The notes: a model not told the origin generated them from the sequence alone. Shown: positions 1 through 11,314, counted from the stretch's first letter. The stretch: 64,000 nt of DNA from Pseudomonas sp. Irchel 3H7 (GCF_900187605.1 NZ_FYEA01000006.1:345944-409943); one strand, 5' to 3'. Made by a program: numbers and translations.

Positions 1-732
1 ACCTTGCCGGTGATTGATCTGTCGCAGGCAATCGGCATGCGTCCATTGGTGCCTGGCCCAAACAGCACCATCATCGTCACCGAGTACAACCGTTCGGTGC
101 AGGCATTCCTTGTGGGCGGTGTGGACCGCATCGTCAACATGAACTGGGAAGCCATTCTGCCGCCGCCGACCAGCGCCGGGCGTCAGCACTATCTGACTGC
201 GATCAGCAAGGTCGACGATCAACTGGTGGAAATCATCGACGTCGAGAAAGTCCTCGCCGAAATCGTCCCTTACAACGCCAAGGTCTCGCGTGAAAAACTC
301 GAAGATCCGGTGCTGGAGCGCGCCCGTGGCCGTGAAGTACTGCTGGTGGACGACTCCAACGTGGCTCTCTCGCAATTGCGCGACACCCTCGGCCAGCTCG
401 GCGTGAAGATGCACATTGCCAGCGATGGTCTGAAAGCCCTGAACATGCTCAAGGCCTGGGCCGATACTGGCGTGAGCATGACCGACAAACTGCTGATGAT
501 CTTCACCGATGCGGAAATGCCGGAAATGGACGGTTATCGCTTGACCACCGAAATTCGCAATGACCCGCGTCTGCGTGGCTTGTACGTGGTGTTGCACACC
601 TCGCTGTCCGGCAGTTTCAACGACTCGATGGTGAAGAAGGTCGGCTGCGACAACTTCCTCTCCAAGTTCCAGCCGGACAAGCTGGTCGACGTGGTGCGCC
701 AGCGTCTGATGCTCGACGAAGTCCCGGCCTGA
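1..732 (+). CDS. cheV: Chemotaxis coupling protein CheV, 5' end outside window
   Basis: The frame is already open at base 1, so the start lies upstream of the window and about 243 codons are visible. The first ~100 residues look like a CheW-type coupling domain (hydrophobic strands, then an RQHYLTAI stretch typical of CheV). A receiver domain follows, beginning at EVLLVDDSN, with the likely phospho-acceptor Asp in FTDAEMPEMDG and a conserved Lys near FLSKFQPDKL. CheV proteins join chemoreceptors to CheA at the membrane, and the receiver is thought to help adaptation. The call rests on the CheW-plus-receiver fusion, which is diagnostic. The paralogue cannot be told, because pseudomonads carry several cheV genes. 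Confidence 0.9.
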   Translation, partial: TLPVIDLSQAIGMRPLVPGPNSTIIVTEYNRSVQAFLVGGVDRIVNMNWEAILPPPTSAGRQHYLTAISKVDDQLVEIIDVEKVLAEIVPYNAKVSREKLEDPVLERARGREVLLVDDSNVALSQLRDTLGQLGVKMHIASDGLKALNMLKAWADTGVSMTDKLLMIFTDAEMPEMDGYRLTTEIRNDPRLRGLYVVLHTSLSGSFNDSMVKKVGCDNFLSKFQPDKLVDVVRQRLMLDEVPA

Positions 733-744
733 TCACACACCCAT

Positions 745-832
745 TGTAGGAGTGAGCCTGCTCGCGGAAGCGGTGTGTCAGCCCCCAATCATTACCTGAC
801 ACATCGCTATCGCGAGCAGGCTCACTCCTGCA
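745..832. repeat. REP inverted pair, GAGCCTGCTCGCG family
   Basis: Two arms face each other: 745-766 contains AGGAGTGAGCCTGCTCGCG and 811-832 is its reverse complement. About 45 bases lie between them. This matches the REP doublets scattered between genes in P. fluorescens genomes. It sits between cheV and the MOSC gene and could also form an mRNA hairpin. Confidence 0.85.
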
Positions 833-899
833 GTCATTGCTCTTTGATTCCTGATCAAGCTCGTATAGGGTGGCGTTTTTATCCTCCAGGGAGCTGGCC

Positions 900-1706
900 A
901 TGCTGCGTCTGAGCGCGCTTTATCGTTACCCGTTGAAATCCGGCAAAGTCGATGTGCTGCAACGCGTCGACCTCGACAAGCTGGGGCTTGATGGCGACCG
1001 ACGCTGGATGCTCGTGGACGAAGCCAGCGGCCGCTTTCTGACCCAGCGCGCCGAAGCGAAGATGAGTCAGTTGTCGGCCCTGTGGAATGCGCAGGGCGGT
1101 CTGACCCTGAGCGCACCTGAACAGTCCTCCATCGAAATCGCCTTGCCGGGCAACGACGCCGAACTGCGCGGTGTGACGATCTGGCGCGACACCTTGCGCG
1201 TGCCGGATGCCGGTGATGAGGCCGCGCGCTGGGTCAGCGATTTCATCGGCAAGCCGACCCGGCTGGTGCAGGTGCCGCTGGATCGCGCTCGCACCACCCA
1301 GGCGGGCTATGGCAACGATGAGGATCAGGTCGCGTTCGCCGATGGATTTCCTCTGCTGTTGATTGGTGAGGCATCCCTGCAGGATCTATCGCAAAAGGTC
1401 GGACGACCGCTGGAAATGCTGCGTTTTCGGCCTAACCTGGTGATCGAAGGCAGCGAGGCGTATGCCGAAGATGGCTGTAAGCGCATACGCATTGGCGAAG
1501 TCGAGTTCCGTGTGGTCAAGCCGTGTTCGCGCTGCATTCTCACCACCATCGACCCGCAAACCGGTGAGCGCAGTGCCGATCGCGAGCCGCTGGCAACCTT
1601 GCAGAAGTATCGCGCTCAAGCCGATGGTGCGATGTTCGGGCAGAATCTGGTGAATGACAGCAATGGTCGACTCGAAGTCGGCATGCCGGTGGAGATTCTC
1701 GAGTAG
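900..1706 (+). CDS. MOSC domain protein (YcbX-like)
   Basis: 268 residues. The N-terminal half matches the MOSC N-terminal beta-barrel type (LSALYRYPLKSGK) and the C-terminal half the MOSC domain (RFRPNLVIEGSEAY, then VKPCSRCILTTIDPQTG with the conserved Cys pair). MOSC proteins bind molybdenum cofactor or carry sulfur. YcbX-type members form an N-hydroxylated-base detoxification system with a reductase. The ATG at 900 is preferred over the in-frame GTG at 870 because AGGGAG lies about 8 bases before it and the protein then starts at the usual MLRLSALYRYPLKS. The substrate is not evident from sequence. Confidence 0.85.
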   Translation: MLRLSALYRYPLKSGKVDVLQRVDLDKLGLDGDRRWMLVDEASGRFLTQRAEAKMSQLSALWNAQGGLTLSAPEQSSIEIALPGNDAELRGVTIWRDTLRVPDAGDEAARWVSDFIGKPTRLVQVPLDRARTTQAGYGNDEDQVAFADGFPLLLIGEASLQDLSQKVGRPLEMLRFRPNLVIEGSEAYAEDGCKRIRIGEVEFRVVKPCSRCILTTIDPQTGERSADREPLATLQKYRAQADGAMFGQNLVNDSNGRLEVGMPVEILE

Positions 1707-1721
1707 TCCGTCACTGCAACG

Positions 1722-1755
1722 AAAAATGCCCGTGTCCTTGGACACGGGCATTTTT
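1722..1755. terminator. Bidirectional intrinsic terminator
   Basis: A near-perfect stem (AAAATGCCCGTGTCC paired with GGACACGGGCATTTT) with a three-base loop, A-rich on the left and T-rich on the right. It lies between the convergent MOSC gene and ppnP and can stop transcription from both sides. Confidence 0.9.
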
Positions 1756-1778
1756 GTTGGTGCGGTGAAACCGTTGCT

Positions 1779-2063
1779 TTAGCCGCGGTATTCGCACAGG
1801 TAAGCGGTGTCGACCGCGACCTTGAGCTGGAACTTGCTGTTGGCCGGAACGTTGAACTGGCTGCCGGCGGCGAAGGTTTCCCAGTCGCTGCTGTCGGGCA
1901 GTTTGACGGTCAATGCGCCGGACACCACATGCATGATTTCACGCTGAGCGGTGCCGAACTCGTATTCGCCCGGGGCCATGACGCCGATGGTCGCCGGACC
2001 TTCAGCGGTGCCAAAGGCGATCGACTTGACGGTGCCGTCGAAGTACTCGTTGACTTTAAACAT
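1779..2063 (-). CDS. ppnP: Pyrimidine/purine nucleoside phosphorylase PpnP
   Basis: 94 residues, the usual length for the YaiE/PpnP (DUF1255) family. It starts [17 protein letters not shown] and has the small cupin-like pattern [21 protein letters not shown] typical of the family. PpnP phosphorolyses several nucleosides to base plus ribose-1-phosphate in nucleotide salvage. The ATG at 2063 is preceded by GAGGAA at good spacing, so the longer open frame upstream is not used. It is monocistronic, between a shared terminator and a divergent spacer. Confidence 0.9.
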   Translation of the reverse strand: MFKVNEYFDGTVKSIAFGTAEGPATIGVMAPGEYEFGTAQREIMHVVSGALTVKLPDSSDWETFAAGSQFNVPANSKFQLKVAVDTAYLCEYRG

Positions 2064-2168
2064 GGGCGATTCCTCGAAAAGGGTTAAAAAATGGAGGCGG
2101 CCAGTATGCACAAGGCTTTTCGCGCCGTCACCTGCCCGGCTTCTGTCTGGTGAGTTCTCGAATTCACC

Positions 2169-2711
2169 CTAGAGTGGCAAGACCAGTGGCAACAACCGTG
2201 CGGTGTTGCGCGCATCCTCCAGCGCCCGATGCTGCTGACCACTGAACTGCATGCCAGCCAGTTGCAGCGCACCGTTGAGGCCCAACGGCCGCTCCAGGCG
2301 TCGGGCCTTGGCGAAGCGTTGTTTGAGGTTCATGTGCGGCACCTTGCTCAATCCACTGTCGATTTGCAGACGCTGCCATTCCTGCAACAACTGCTTGCGG
2401 TCGTAATCGCCCCAGCTGGCCCAGCCTTCGAGGCGCGTCTGATGCTGCGCGAGCCAGCGTTCGAACGCCGGCCAGACTTCAGTCAACGGCTGCGCCGTGT
2501 CGATATTGGCCTGGGTGATGTGCGTCAGTTCACGACAAAAAGGTGTGAGCAACGGCCGCCGCGTCGGTTTGACGAAGCGCTGGAAGTGATCCTGCTCGCG
2601 CCCGGCACGATCGACCAGTGTGGCGCCGATCTCGATAATTTCCATTTCGGTGACCGGCCAGCCACCCTCATCGGTGGTGGCTTCCAGATCTATGACCAGC
2701 CAGTGAGGCAT
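2169..2711 (-). CDS. DEDDh-family 3'-5' exonuclease
   Basis: 180 residues. Exo motif I is LVIDLEATT (Asp and Glu metal ligands) and motif III is HRALEDARNTARL (His general base plus Asp), as in DnaQ/ERI-1-like DEDDh exonucleases. The opening MPHWLVIDLEATTDEGG and the short length resemble the KapD/ERI-1-type exonuclease group rather than DnaQ or RNase T. Substrate, RNA or DNA, is unknown. It lies 70 bases downstream of atuF on the same strand but has no evident link to terpene metabolism. Confidence 0.8.
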   Translation of the reverse strand: MPHWLVIDLEATTDEGGWPVTEMEIIEIGATLVDRAGREQDHFQRFVKPTRRPLLTPFCRELTHITQANIDTAQPLTEVWPAFERWLAQHQTRLEGWASWGDYDRKQLLQEWQRLQIDSGLSKVPHMNLKQRFAKARRLERPLGLNGALQLAGMQFSGQQHRALEDARNTARLLPLVLPL

Positions 2712-2781
2712 CGCAGGGTTCCTGATTTCCGCGTTCTGATAACTCAGAGCGTAGTCAAAACCCGCATGCGTGTGTGGGCGA

Positions 2782-4743
<1,962 letters not shown>

Positions 4744-4783
4744 GGGCTATTTCCTTGGAAAGTTGCATTGCATGTGCTGGCCT

Positions 4784-4858
4784 CATCGCTGGCAAGCCAG
4801 CTCCCACAGGTTTTGTGAGCGACGCAAATCCCCTGTGGGAGCTGGCTTGCCAGCGATG
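4784..4858. repeat. REP inverted pair inside the atu operon
   Basis: Perfect 26-base arms at 4784-4809 and 4833-4858 (core ATCGCTGGCAAGCCAGCTCC facing its complement) with 23 bases between. It lies between atuE and atuF, directly after the atuE stop codon, so atu mRNA would carry a strong hairpin there. Confidence 0.9.
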
Positions 4859-4861
4859 CTT

Positions 4862-5659
4862 TTAGGTCGCCCACCGCGGTTTCCGCTTTTGCACAAAAGC
4901 CATGGTGCCCTCGATCCCTTCGTCGCCAGTCACTGCTTCGCTGAACCACTGCGCGGCCTCATCGAGCAATTCGCTAGACGGCTGACCGGCACTCGCCAAC
5001 AACAATTTCTTGGTCATCGCATTCGCCTCGGGCGCGCAACACAGCACATGCTGCAACACTTCATCGAGTCGCTCGGCCAGCGCTTGGGCATCCTGCTCGA
5101 CAAAGTGCACCAGCCCCAGACGCCGTGCCTGATGCCCATCGAAACGCGCCGCCGTCAGCGCCAATCTTCGGGTTTCGGTCAGGCCGATACGTTGCACAAC
5201 AAACGGCGCAATCTGCGCCGGCAGCAAGCCGAGGCTGGTTTCCGGCAGGCCGAATTGCGCCTGATGGTCGGCAATCGCGATATCACTGACACACGCCAGC
5301 CCGAAACCGCCGCCAAGCACCGCGCCTTGCAGCACCGTGATCAGCACTTGCGGCGCGTGCTGTGCTTCCTCCAGCAAGGCACCGAACGCGCGATTCAAAT
5401 CGCGGTAAGCCTCGGCGCCCTGAGCGCGTGCATTGGCCATGTCCTTGATATCGCCGCCGGCACAGAAATGCCCATCGGCCCCGCTGAGCACCAGTGCCCG
5501 AACAGCGCGGTCATCGCACACAGCCGCCAGCACCGCGCGCAGTTCGCTGACCATCTGCAGGCTCATCGCATTGCGACTGTCCGGCCGATTGAGGGTGATG
5601 TGCAGCACGCCGCCATGCAGTTCCAGCAACAGCGTCTGACATTGCGGCAGGTTGCTCAT
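4862..5659 (-). CDS. atuE: Enoyl-CoA hydratase/isohexenylglutaconyl-CoA hydratase AtuE
   Basis: 265 residues of the crotonase family: TLNRPDSRNAMS near the start, the oxyanion-hole segment HFCAGGDIKDM, and GAVLGGGFGLACVSDIAIA. In the Atu pathway it hydrates isohexenylglutaconyl-CoA, the product of geranyl-CoA carboxylase. The start at 5659 overlaps the atuD stop by four bases (ATGA), indicating translational coupling. A much longer open frame upstream overlaps atuD and is not used. The C-terminal part (residues ~190-260) is the usual crotonase helical tail. The assignment depends on the cluster. Confidence 0.88.
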   Translation of the reverse strand: MSNLPQCQTLLLELHGGVLHITLNRPDSRNAMSLQMVSELRAVLAAVCDDRAVRALVLSGADGHFCAGGDIKDMANARAQGAEAYRDLNRAFGALLEEAQHAPQVLITVLQGAVLGGGFGLACVSDIAIADHQAQFGLPETSLGLLPAQIAPFVVQRIGLTETRRLALTAARFDGHQARRLGLVHFVEQDAQALAERLDEVLQHVLCCAPEANAMTKKLLLASAGQPSSELLDEAAQWFSEAVTGDEGIEGTMAFVQKRKPRWAT

Positions 5660-6813
5660 TTCTTTTTCCCCGGCAGGATGCCCATCAGTTTGCAGATGAT
5701 CCCCAGCATGATTTCGTCGGCGCCGCCGCCAATCGATACCAGCCGCACATCGCGGTAGGCGCGGGCCACCGGGTTGTCCCACATGAAGCCCATGCCGCCC
5801 CAATATTGCAGACAGCTGTCGCTGACTTCGCGGCCGAGGCGCCCGGCCTTGAGCTTGGCCATCGACGCCAGCCGTGTCACATCCTGACCTTTCACGTATT
5901 GCTCGGTCGCCTGATAGACCAGCGCGCGCAGGCATTCGATTTCGGTCTGCAATTCGGCGAGGCGGAAGTGAATGACCTGGTTGTCGATCAGCGCATTGCC
6001 GAAGGTCTTGCGCTCCTTGCAGTACTCGATGGTGCTGTCGACGCAATATTCCAGGCCCTTGATCATGTTCGCCGCACCGAACAGACGTTCTTCCTGAAAC
6101 TGCAGCATCTGCATCATGAACCCGGCGCCTTCATGGCCGATGCGATTGCGCTGGGGCACGCGTACGTTGTCGAAAAACACCTGTGCGGTTTCCGAACTGC
6201 GCATGCCGAGTTTGTCGAGGTGCGAACTGAGGCTGATCCCCGGCGTGTTCATCGGCACCATGATCAGCGACTTGTTGATGTGCGGTTTGTCGTCCGAAGT
6301 GTTGGCCAGCAGGCAGATGAAATCGGCGCTCGGCGAGTTGGTGATCCACATTTTGCTGCCGTTGATCACATAGTCGTCGCCGTCCTTGCGCGCGGTGGTT
6401 TTCAGCCCGGCGACGTCGGAGCCGGCGCCGACTTCAGAGACACCGATGCAGCCGACCTGCTCACCAGTGATCGCCGGACGCAGGAACTCTTCGCGCAGTT
6501 CATCAGAGCCGAAGCGGGCGAGGGCGGGGGTGCACATGTCGGTCTGCACGCCGATCGACATCGGAATGCCGCCGCAGTGAATGGTGCCGAACTCTTCGGC
6601 AGCGACAATCGAATAGCTGTAGTCGAGGCCCATGCCGCCGAATTTTTCCGGCTTGGAAATACCGAGCAAACCGAGGTCGCCGGCCTTGCGGAAAATTTCG
6701 TGAATGGGAAAGCGTCCGGCCTTTTCCCATTCATCGACGTGCGGATTGATCTCGTGCTCGACGAACTGGCGGACGGTACGGCGCAGGGCTTCGTGTTCCG
6801 GGGTGAAGATCAT
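5656..6813 (-). CDS. atuD: Citronellyl-CoA dehydrogenase AtuD
   Basis: 385 residues, a full-length acyl-CoA dehydrogenase: N-terminal helical domain (HEALRRTVRQFVEHEI), the FAD-contact segment GCIGVSEVGAGSDVAG, the beta-domain WITNSPSADF, and the C-terminal domain with QYWGGMGFMWDNPVAR. AtuD oxidises citronellyl-CoA to geranyl-CoA, feeding the AtuC/AtuF carboxylase. The ATG at 6813 lies 30 bases after the atuC stop. Substrate is inferred from its position between carboxylase and hydratase genes in the P. aeruginosa order. Confidence 0.9.
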   Translation of the reverse strand: MIFTPEHEALRRTVRQFVEHEINPHVDEWEKAGRFPIHEIFRKAGDLGLLGISKPEKFGGMGLDYSYSIVAAEEFGTIHCGGIPMSIGVQTDMCTPALARFGSDELREEFLRPAITGEQVGCIGVSEVGAGSDVAGLKTTARKDGDDYVINGSKMWITNSPSADFICLLANTSDDKPHINKSLIMVPMNTPGISLSSHLDKLGMRSSETAQVFFDNVRVPQRNRIGHEGAGFMMQMLQFQEERLFGAANMIKGLEYCVDSTIEYCKERKTFGNALIDNQVIHFRLAELQTEIECLRALVYQATEQYVKGQDVTRLASMAKLKAGRLGREVSDSCLQYWGGMGFMWDNPVARAYRDVRLVSIGGGADEIMLGIICKLMGILPGKKK

Positions 6814-6843
6814 TGTTATTGTTCTCCGTAAGATCCGTGGCGG

Positions 6844-8460
6844 TCAGAACCGGCTGACGCCGAAGCTGTTGGGTTGCAACGTGCGAATGTCGGCTTCGTG
6901 ACAGATATCGAGCAAATAACCGAGCAGGGTGCGCGTGTCGCGCGGATCGATCAGCCCGTCGTCCCACAGGTTGGCGCTGCCATAAAGCGCGGTGGACTGG
7001 CTGTCGAGTTTCTGCGCGGTGACCTGTTCGAGCATGTCGAGCATCTTCGGGTCCGGCGTCAAGCCGTCCTTGAGCTGTTTGGCTTCGGTAACGATGCGCA
7101 ACACCTTGCCGGCCTGCGCACCGCCCATCACCGCCGTGCGGCTGTTCGGCCAGGCGAAGATGAAGCGCGGGTCGAGGCCGCGGCCGCACATCGCATAGTT
7201 GCCGGCACCGTAGGAACCGCCGACGACGATGGTCAGTTTAGGCACCCTTGCATTGGCCACCGCTTGAATCAGTTTCGAGCCGTGTTTGATCACGCCTTGC
7301 TGCTCGGATTCGGTGCCGACCATGAAGCCGGTGGTGTTGTGGAAAAACAGCAGCGGGGTCTGGCTCTGGTCGCACAACTGGATGAACTGCGCTGCTTTGC
7401 TTGCACCGTTCGGGGTGATCGGGCCGTTGTTGCCAATGAACCCGCAGGCGCGGCCCTGAATCTTCAATTGGCCGCAGATGGTTTGCTGATCGAACTCGCC
7501 CTTGAATTCGACGAAGCAGGATTCATCGGCGATGCGCGCGATGATTTCGCGCACGTCGTAAGGCTTTTTCGGATCATCGGGGATCAGCCCGAGCAATTCA
7601 TCGATCGGGTAAAGCGGCTCTTTGTATTGCGGCTCCGGCAGCCACGGCAGCTGCTCGTTCCATGGCAGCATACGGAGGATTTCACGCACCTGACGCACGC
7701 CATCGGCATCGTTTTCCGCGAGGTATTCAGCCGTGCCGGCGACTTGCGCGTGCATCTCGGCACCACCCAGTTCTTCATCGGTGGCGACTTCGCCGGTGGC
7801 GGCTCTGAGCAACGGCGGGCCGGCCAAAAACAGCTTGGCCTTGCCGCGCACCACCACCACGTAATCCGACAGCCCCGGCTGATAGGCGCCGCCCGCCGTC
7901 GCCGAGCCGTGCACCACAGTGATCTGCGGCAAGCCCATTGCCGACATCCGCGCCTGATTGGCAAAACTGCGCGCGCCTTCGACGAAAATCTCGGCGGCGT
8001 AATTGAGGTTGGCGCCACCGCTCTCGGCGAGGGTGATCACCGGCAGTTTGTTTTCCTGAGCGATCTGTTGCAGGCGCAGGGATTTTTTCAGGCCGCTGGG
8101 CGAGATCGTGCCGCCCTTGATCGCGCTGTTGTTCGCCACGATCATCGCGCGGATGCCGCAGACGTAACCGATACCGGCGATCAGCCCGCCACCGGCCGAA
8201 CTGCCATCCTTGTCGTCATGCAATTTGTAGCCGGCGAGGCTGGCCAGTTCGAGGAATGGCGCACCGGGATCAAGCAACAGGTTCAGGCGCTCGCGGGGCA
8301 GCAGTTGCCCGCGCTTGTCGAATTTCGCTTTGGCTTCGGCGGCTTTGTTCAGCAGGTTCTGTTCGAGTTGCTGCACTTGTTCTATGGCCGTAAGCATGGC
8401 CGCACGGTTGCGGGCGAACGCTTCGCTGTGCGGATCGAGTTGGGACTGGATCTGCGGCAT
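6844..8460 (-). CDS. atuC: Geranyl-CoA carboxylase, carboxyltransferase beta subunit AtuC
   Basis: 538 residues, the normal length for AtuC/LiuB-type carboxyltransferases. The N-terminal acyl-CoA-binding half has LLDPGAPFLELASLAGY and VHGSATAGGAYQPGLSDY; the C-terminal half has FFHNTTGFMVGTESE, GGSYGAGNYAMCGRGLDPRF and AVMGGAQAGKV. It transfers carboxyl from biotin on AtuF to geranyl-CoA. The ATG at 8460 is three bases after the atuB stop, consistent with one polycistronic message. LiuB is the alternative by sequence; the neighbours favour AtuC. Confidence 0.9.
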   Translation of the reverse strand: MPQIQSQLDPHSEAFARNRAAMLTAIEQVQQLEQNLLNKAAEAKAKFDKRGQLLPRERLNLLLDPGAPFLELASLAGYKLHDDKDGSSAGGGLIAGIGYVCGIRAMIVANNSAIKGGTISPSGLKKSLRLQQIAQENKLPVITLAESGGANLNYAAEIFVEGARSFANQARMSAMGLPQITVVHGSATAGGAYQPGLSDYVVVVRGKAKLFLAGPPLLRAATGEVATDEELGGAEMHAQVAGTAEYLAENDADGVRQVREILRMLPWNEQLPWLPEPQYKEPLYPIDELLGLIPDDPKKPYDVREIIARIADESCFVEFKGEFDQQTICGQLKIQGRACGFIGNNGPITPNGASKAAQFIQLCDQSQTPLLFFHNTTGFMVGTESEQQGVIKHGSKLIQAVANARVPKLTIVVGGSYGAGNYAMCGRGLDPRFIFAWPNSRTAVMGGAQAGKVLRIVTEAKQLKDGLTPDPKMLDMLEQVTAQKLDSQSTALYGSANLWDDGLIDPRDTRTLLGYLLDICHEADIRTLQPNSFGVSRF

Positions 8461-8463
8461 GAG

Positions 8464-9333
8464 CTACTCCTTGTCCTTCAGCACATCGGGCAAGTAGGCC
8501 CGGTGAAAGCCGTTGAATGACTCGCTGTGAGTGGCCTTGTGCAGTGGCCATGCACGACTGCCGAGGCTGGCTGCGCCATCGATTTTCAAGGTGCTGCCAC
8601 TGATGAACGCCGCCGCCGGGCTGAGCAGAAATACAATCGCCGCGCTGACTTCCGATTCGGTGCCGATGCGCTTGAGCGGTACATGTTCACGCAGGGTTGG
8701 AATCACCGCTTTGAACGCGCCTTCGTAAGTGTCCATACCGCTGGAGGCGATCCAGCCCGGCGCCACCGCGTTGACCCGCACGCCGGCATGACCCCATTCG
8801 AACGCGGCGGTTTTGGTGAAGTTGTCCATGCCCGAACGCGCCGCGCCGGAGTGGCCCATGCCGGGCATGCCACCCCACATGTCGGCGAGCATGTTGACGA
8901 TATTGCCGCCGTGTTTGCTCATCGACTGGTTGAACACTTCGCGAGCCATCAGGAAACCGCCGACCAGATTGGTGCGCAACACGGTTTCGAAACCTTTCTG
9001 ATTGATCGAGGCCAAGGGCGACGGGTACTGGCCGCCGGCATTGTTGACCAGACCATGGATCGGCCCGTGTTCGGCAATCAGTTCTTTCACCAATTGCTTC
9101 ACCGCTTCTTCATCGCGTATATCGCAGGCCTTCCAGGATGCGCGGCCACCGTCCTCGGCGATTTCGGTGGCGACTTTTTCGAGCTTCTCCGGCTTGCGCC
9201 CGACCAGCAGCACATTGGCCCCGAGCGCTGCCAGTTCATGCGCGGTGCAGCGACCGATGCCGCTGCCGCCGCCGGTAACGATGATGGTCTGGCCGCTGAA
9301 CAGATCGGCGTTGAAAATCGACGCGTAAGCCAT
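8464..9333 (-). CDS. atuB: Short-chain dehydrogenase AtuB
   Basis: 289 residues, Rossmann-fold SDR with the cofactor loop TGGGSGIGR near residue 20 and NNAGG near residue 97. At the usual YxxxK site it reads HSGAARSGM, the form seen in peroxisomal trans-2-enoyl-CoA reductase-like SDRs, so it is probably a reductase of that branch rather than a classical alcohol dehydrogenase. In P. aeruginosa atuB is the second gene of the atu operon and its exact reaction is not settled. It lies 12 bases after atuA. Confidence 0.85.
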   Translation of the reverse strand: MAYASIFNADLFSGQTIIVTGGGSGIGRCTAHELAALGANVLLVGRKPEKLEKVATEIAEDGGRASWKACDIRDEEAVKQLVKELIAEHGPIHGLVNNAGGQYPSPLASINQKGFETVLRTNLVGGFLMAREVFNQSMSKHGGNIVNMLADMWGGMPGMGHSGAARSGMDNFTKTAAFEWGHAGVRVNAVAPGWIASSGMDTYEGAFKAVIPTLREHVPLKRIGTESEVSAAIVFLLSPAAAFISGSTLKIDGAASLGSRAWPLHKATHSESFNGFHRAYLPDVLKDKE

Positions 9334-9345
9334 GCAAACCCTCCT

Positions 9346-11130
9346 CTAGTCGAGCTGTTCGGCGATGCTCTGTGGCACCGGGATCTGGATTTCCAACAGT
9401 TGCTGGGCGAAGGCTTTGCCTTGCGGGTCGATGCGCAGACTGGCCACGCCACCACCGCCAAGTGCGTTTTCCAAAAGAAAATTCAGGCTGTGGGTGCCGG
9501 GCAGATACCAGCGTTCGACCCGGCCGTGGATCGGGTCGAGCACGTGGCTCATCCAGTCGACGATAACGGCTGGGGTCAGTGCTTCGGCGATCCACGCTAG
9601 GTACTCGGGTTTGCGCGGCATGACGCCGATGTTGCTGTGATTGCCTTTGTCACCGGAGCGCGCCACGGCCAGTTTCACCAAGGCCACACTGGCATCGGCG
9701 CGGCCCTGTGGTTTGGGCGGCTGATGGGGCAGGGGTAAATTCTCGCTGTCGAGCGCGCTCAGTGAGGGCAGGGTGCATGGATAGTGTTCACCGGCCATGT
9801 CGATGTGCAGCGAGCAAGCGCTTTTCTCGATCAGAAAGGAGAACAGACGGATCAACGGATACACCGTCGGCCGTCCGCCGACGATGCCGGTCAGCCCCGG
9901 TGCCATGCCGGTGGCGGCCTGGGCGATTTCCCGGGAGAACAGCACCAGTGCCTGTTTCAGCGGGTGGCGCACGGCGAGTTTGATCACCACTTCACGGCTG
10001 TCGCGGCGCTGGCCATGAGGGCCGTAGGTGGCTTCGCTGCCGAGCAGTTCGATGTTGATTTCGCTGTAGGGCGCCCAGCCGCGCTGGCTGTACATTTCCG
10101 AAGTCTTGTCGATGATCGCCTGACTGACGCGTCGTGCCTTATCCACCGCATCGATGCCGGCGATCAGGCAACTGGCGGTACAGCGAAAGCCATCCGGATA
10201 GGTGGCGCTGACCTTGTATTTATCCGGCGGCGGCAGGCCTTTGGCGCCGTGGACATGAACGAGGTTTTTGCCTTGTTGCTGAAGTTTGACCTGAGTGAAA
10301 TCGCAGACCACGTCAGGCAACAGATACGCCTGCGGATCGCCGATTTCATACAGCATCTGCTCGCCAACGGTCAGTGGTGTGACCAGGCCGCCAGTGCCTT
10401 CAGGCTTGCTGACGATGAATTGGCCGTCGGCGCTGACTTCGACGATAGGGAAACCGATGTGCTCGTAATCCGGCACCTCGCGCCAATCGGTGAAATTGCC
10501 GCCGGTGCATTGCGCGCCGCATTCGATGATGTGCCCGGCCAGCGCGGCCTGGGCGAGTTTGTCGTAGTCGTGCCACGACCAGCCGAATTCATGCACCAGC
10601 GCCGCACTGACCACGGCGCTGTCAACCACGCGCCCGGTGATGACGATGTCGGCGCCCAGGCGCAAGGCTTCGACAATGCCCGGCGCGCCGAGGTAGGCGT
10701 TGGTCGATACGCATATCGGCGGCAGCGGGGCGCCGCTGAACATCTCGGTGATGCCGCTGAGTTGTTTGAATTGTGGTTGCAGGTCATCGCCGAGTAACAC
10801 GGCGATTTTCAGCAGGACGCCGGCCTTGTCGCAGGCCGCTTGCAGGGCGGCGGCGCAGGCTTGTGGATTGACCCCGCCGGCATTGCTGACGACGCGGATG
10901 TTCTGCTCGGCCAACTGCGGCAACAGAGGCGTGAGCACTTCGATGAAGTCGCCGGCGAACCCTGCCTGCGGATCCTTCATGCGTGCGCCGGCCATGATCG
11001 ACATGGTGATCTCGGCGAGGTAGTCGAACACCAGATAGTCCAGCTTGCCGCCCTCCACCAACTGCGCGGCGGCGGTGGACGTATCTCCCCAGAATGCACT
11101 GGCGCATCCGATGCGAACGGTGGTGGGCAT
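9346..11130 (-). CDS. atuA: Acyclic terpene utilisation protein AtuA
   Basis: 594 residues. The start [18 protein letters not shown] and the segment [22 protein letters not shown] are characteristic of the AtuA family (DUF1446), first gene of the atu operon. A C-terminal domain follows a proline-rich linker near residue 480 ([21 protein letters not shown]). AtuA is needed for growth on citronellol in P. aeruginosa, but its reaction is unknown to me. The ATG at 11130 is chosen because the conserved N-terminus begins there; an in-frame start 18 codons earlier lacks family similarity. Confidence 0.9.
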   Translation of the reverse strand: MPTTVRIGCASAFWGDTSTAAAQLVEGGKLDYLVFDYLAEITMSIMAGARMKDPQAGFAGDFIEVLTPLLPQLAEQNIRVVSNAGGVNPQACAAALQAACDKAGVLLKIAVLLGDDLQPQFKQLSGITEMFSGAPLPPICVSTNAYLGAPGIVEALRLGADIVITGRVVDSAVVSAALVHEFGWSWHDYDKLAQAALAGHIIECGAQCTGGNFTDWREVPDYEHIGFPIVEVSADGQFIVSKPEGTGGLVTPLTVGEQMLYEIGDPQAYLLPDVVCDFTQVKLQQQGKNLVHVHGAKGLPPPDKYKVSATYPDGFRCTASCLIAGIDAVDKARRVSQAIIDKTSEMYSQRGWAPYSEINIELLGSEATYGPHGQRRDSREVVIKLAVRHPLKQALVLFSREIAQAATGMAPGLTGIVGGRPTVYPLIRLFSFLIEKSACSLHIDMAGEHYPCTLPSLSALDSENLPLPHQPPKPQGRADASVALVKLAVARSGDKGNHSNIGVMPRKPEYLAWIAEALTPAVIVDWMSHVLDPIHGRVERWYLPGTHSLNFLLENALGGGGVASLRIDPQGKAFAQQLLEIQIPVPQSIAEQLD

Positions 11131-11176
11131 TTTTATCTCCGACTCAGCAACCTGCGACAGAAGTGTCTGGAGGCTA

Positions 11177-11236
11177 CCAAGCAAGCGCTTGGTTTGTAAA
11201 CAGTTGAAACTATCTTCTGCCCAAGCGCTTGCTTGG
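11177..11236. promoter_or_regulatory. AtuR operator pair in the atuA-atuR spacer
   Basis: A 16-base site CCAAGCAAGCGCTTGG at 11177-11192 is repeated as its exact reverse complement, CCAAGCGCTTGCTTGG, at 11221-11236, with 28 bases between. Each contains the palindrome CAAGCGCTTG. AtuR of P. aeruginosa is reported to bind two inverted repeats in this same spacer. A -35-like TTTACA on the minus strand (11195-11200), reading towards atuA, lies between the sites, so binding should block the atuA promoter. Sites are seen; repression is inferred. Confidence 0.85.
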
Positions 11237-11314
11237 TTGCCGCTGGCGGCTTAAATTGCGCGCAACCCTGCGGTTTCAGGGGGCAACAGACTGATCGACT
11301 GTAGGAGAGAACGG

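Noticed and set aside
6874..8520. Open frame of 548 codons opposite atuC
   Set aside because: Antisense shadow of a well-conserved carboxyltransferase; no ribosome site or domain.
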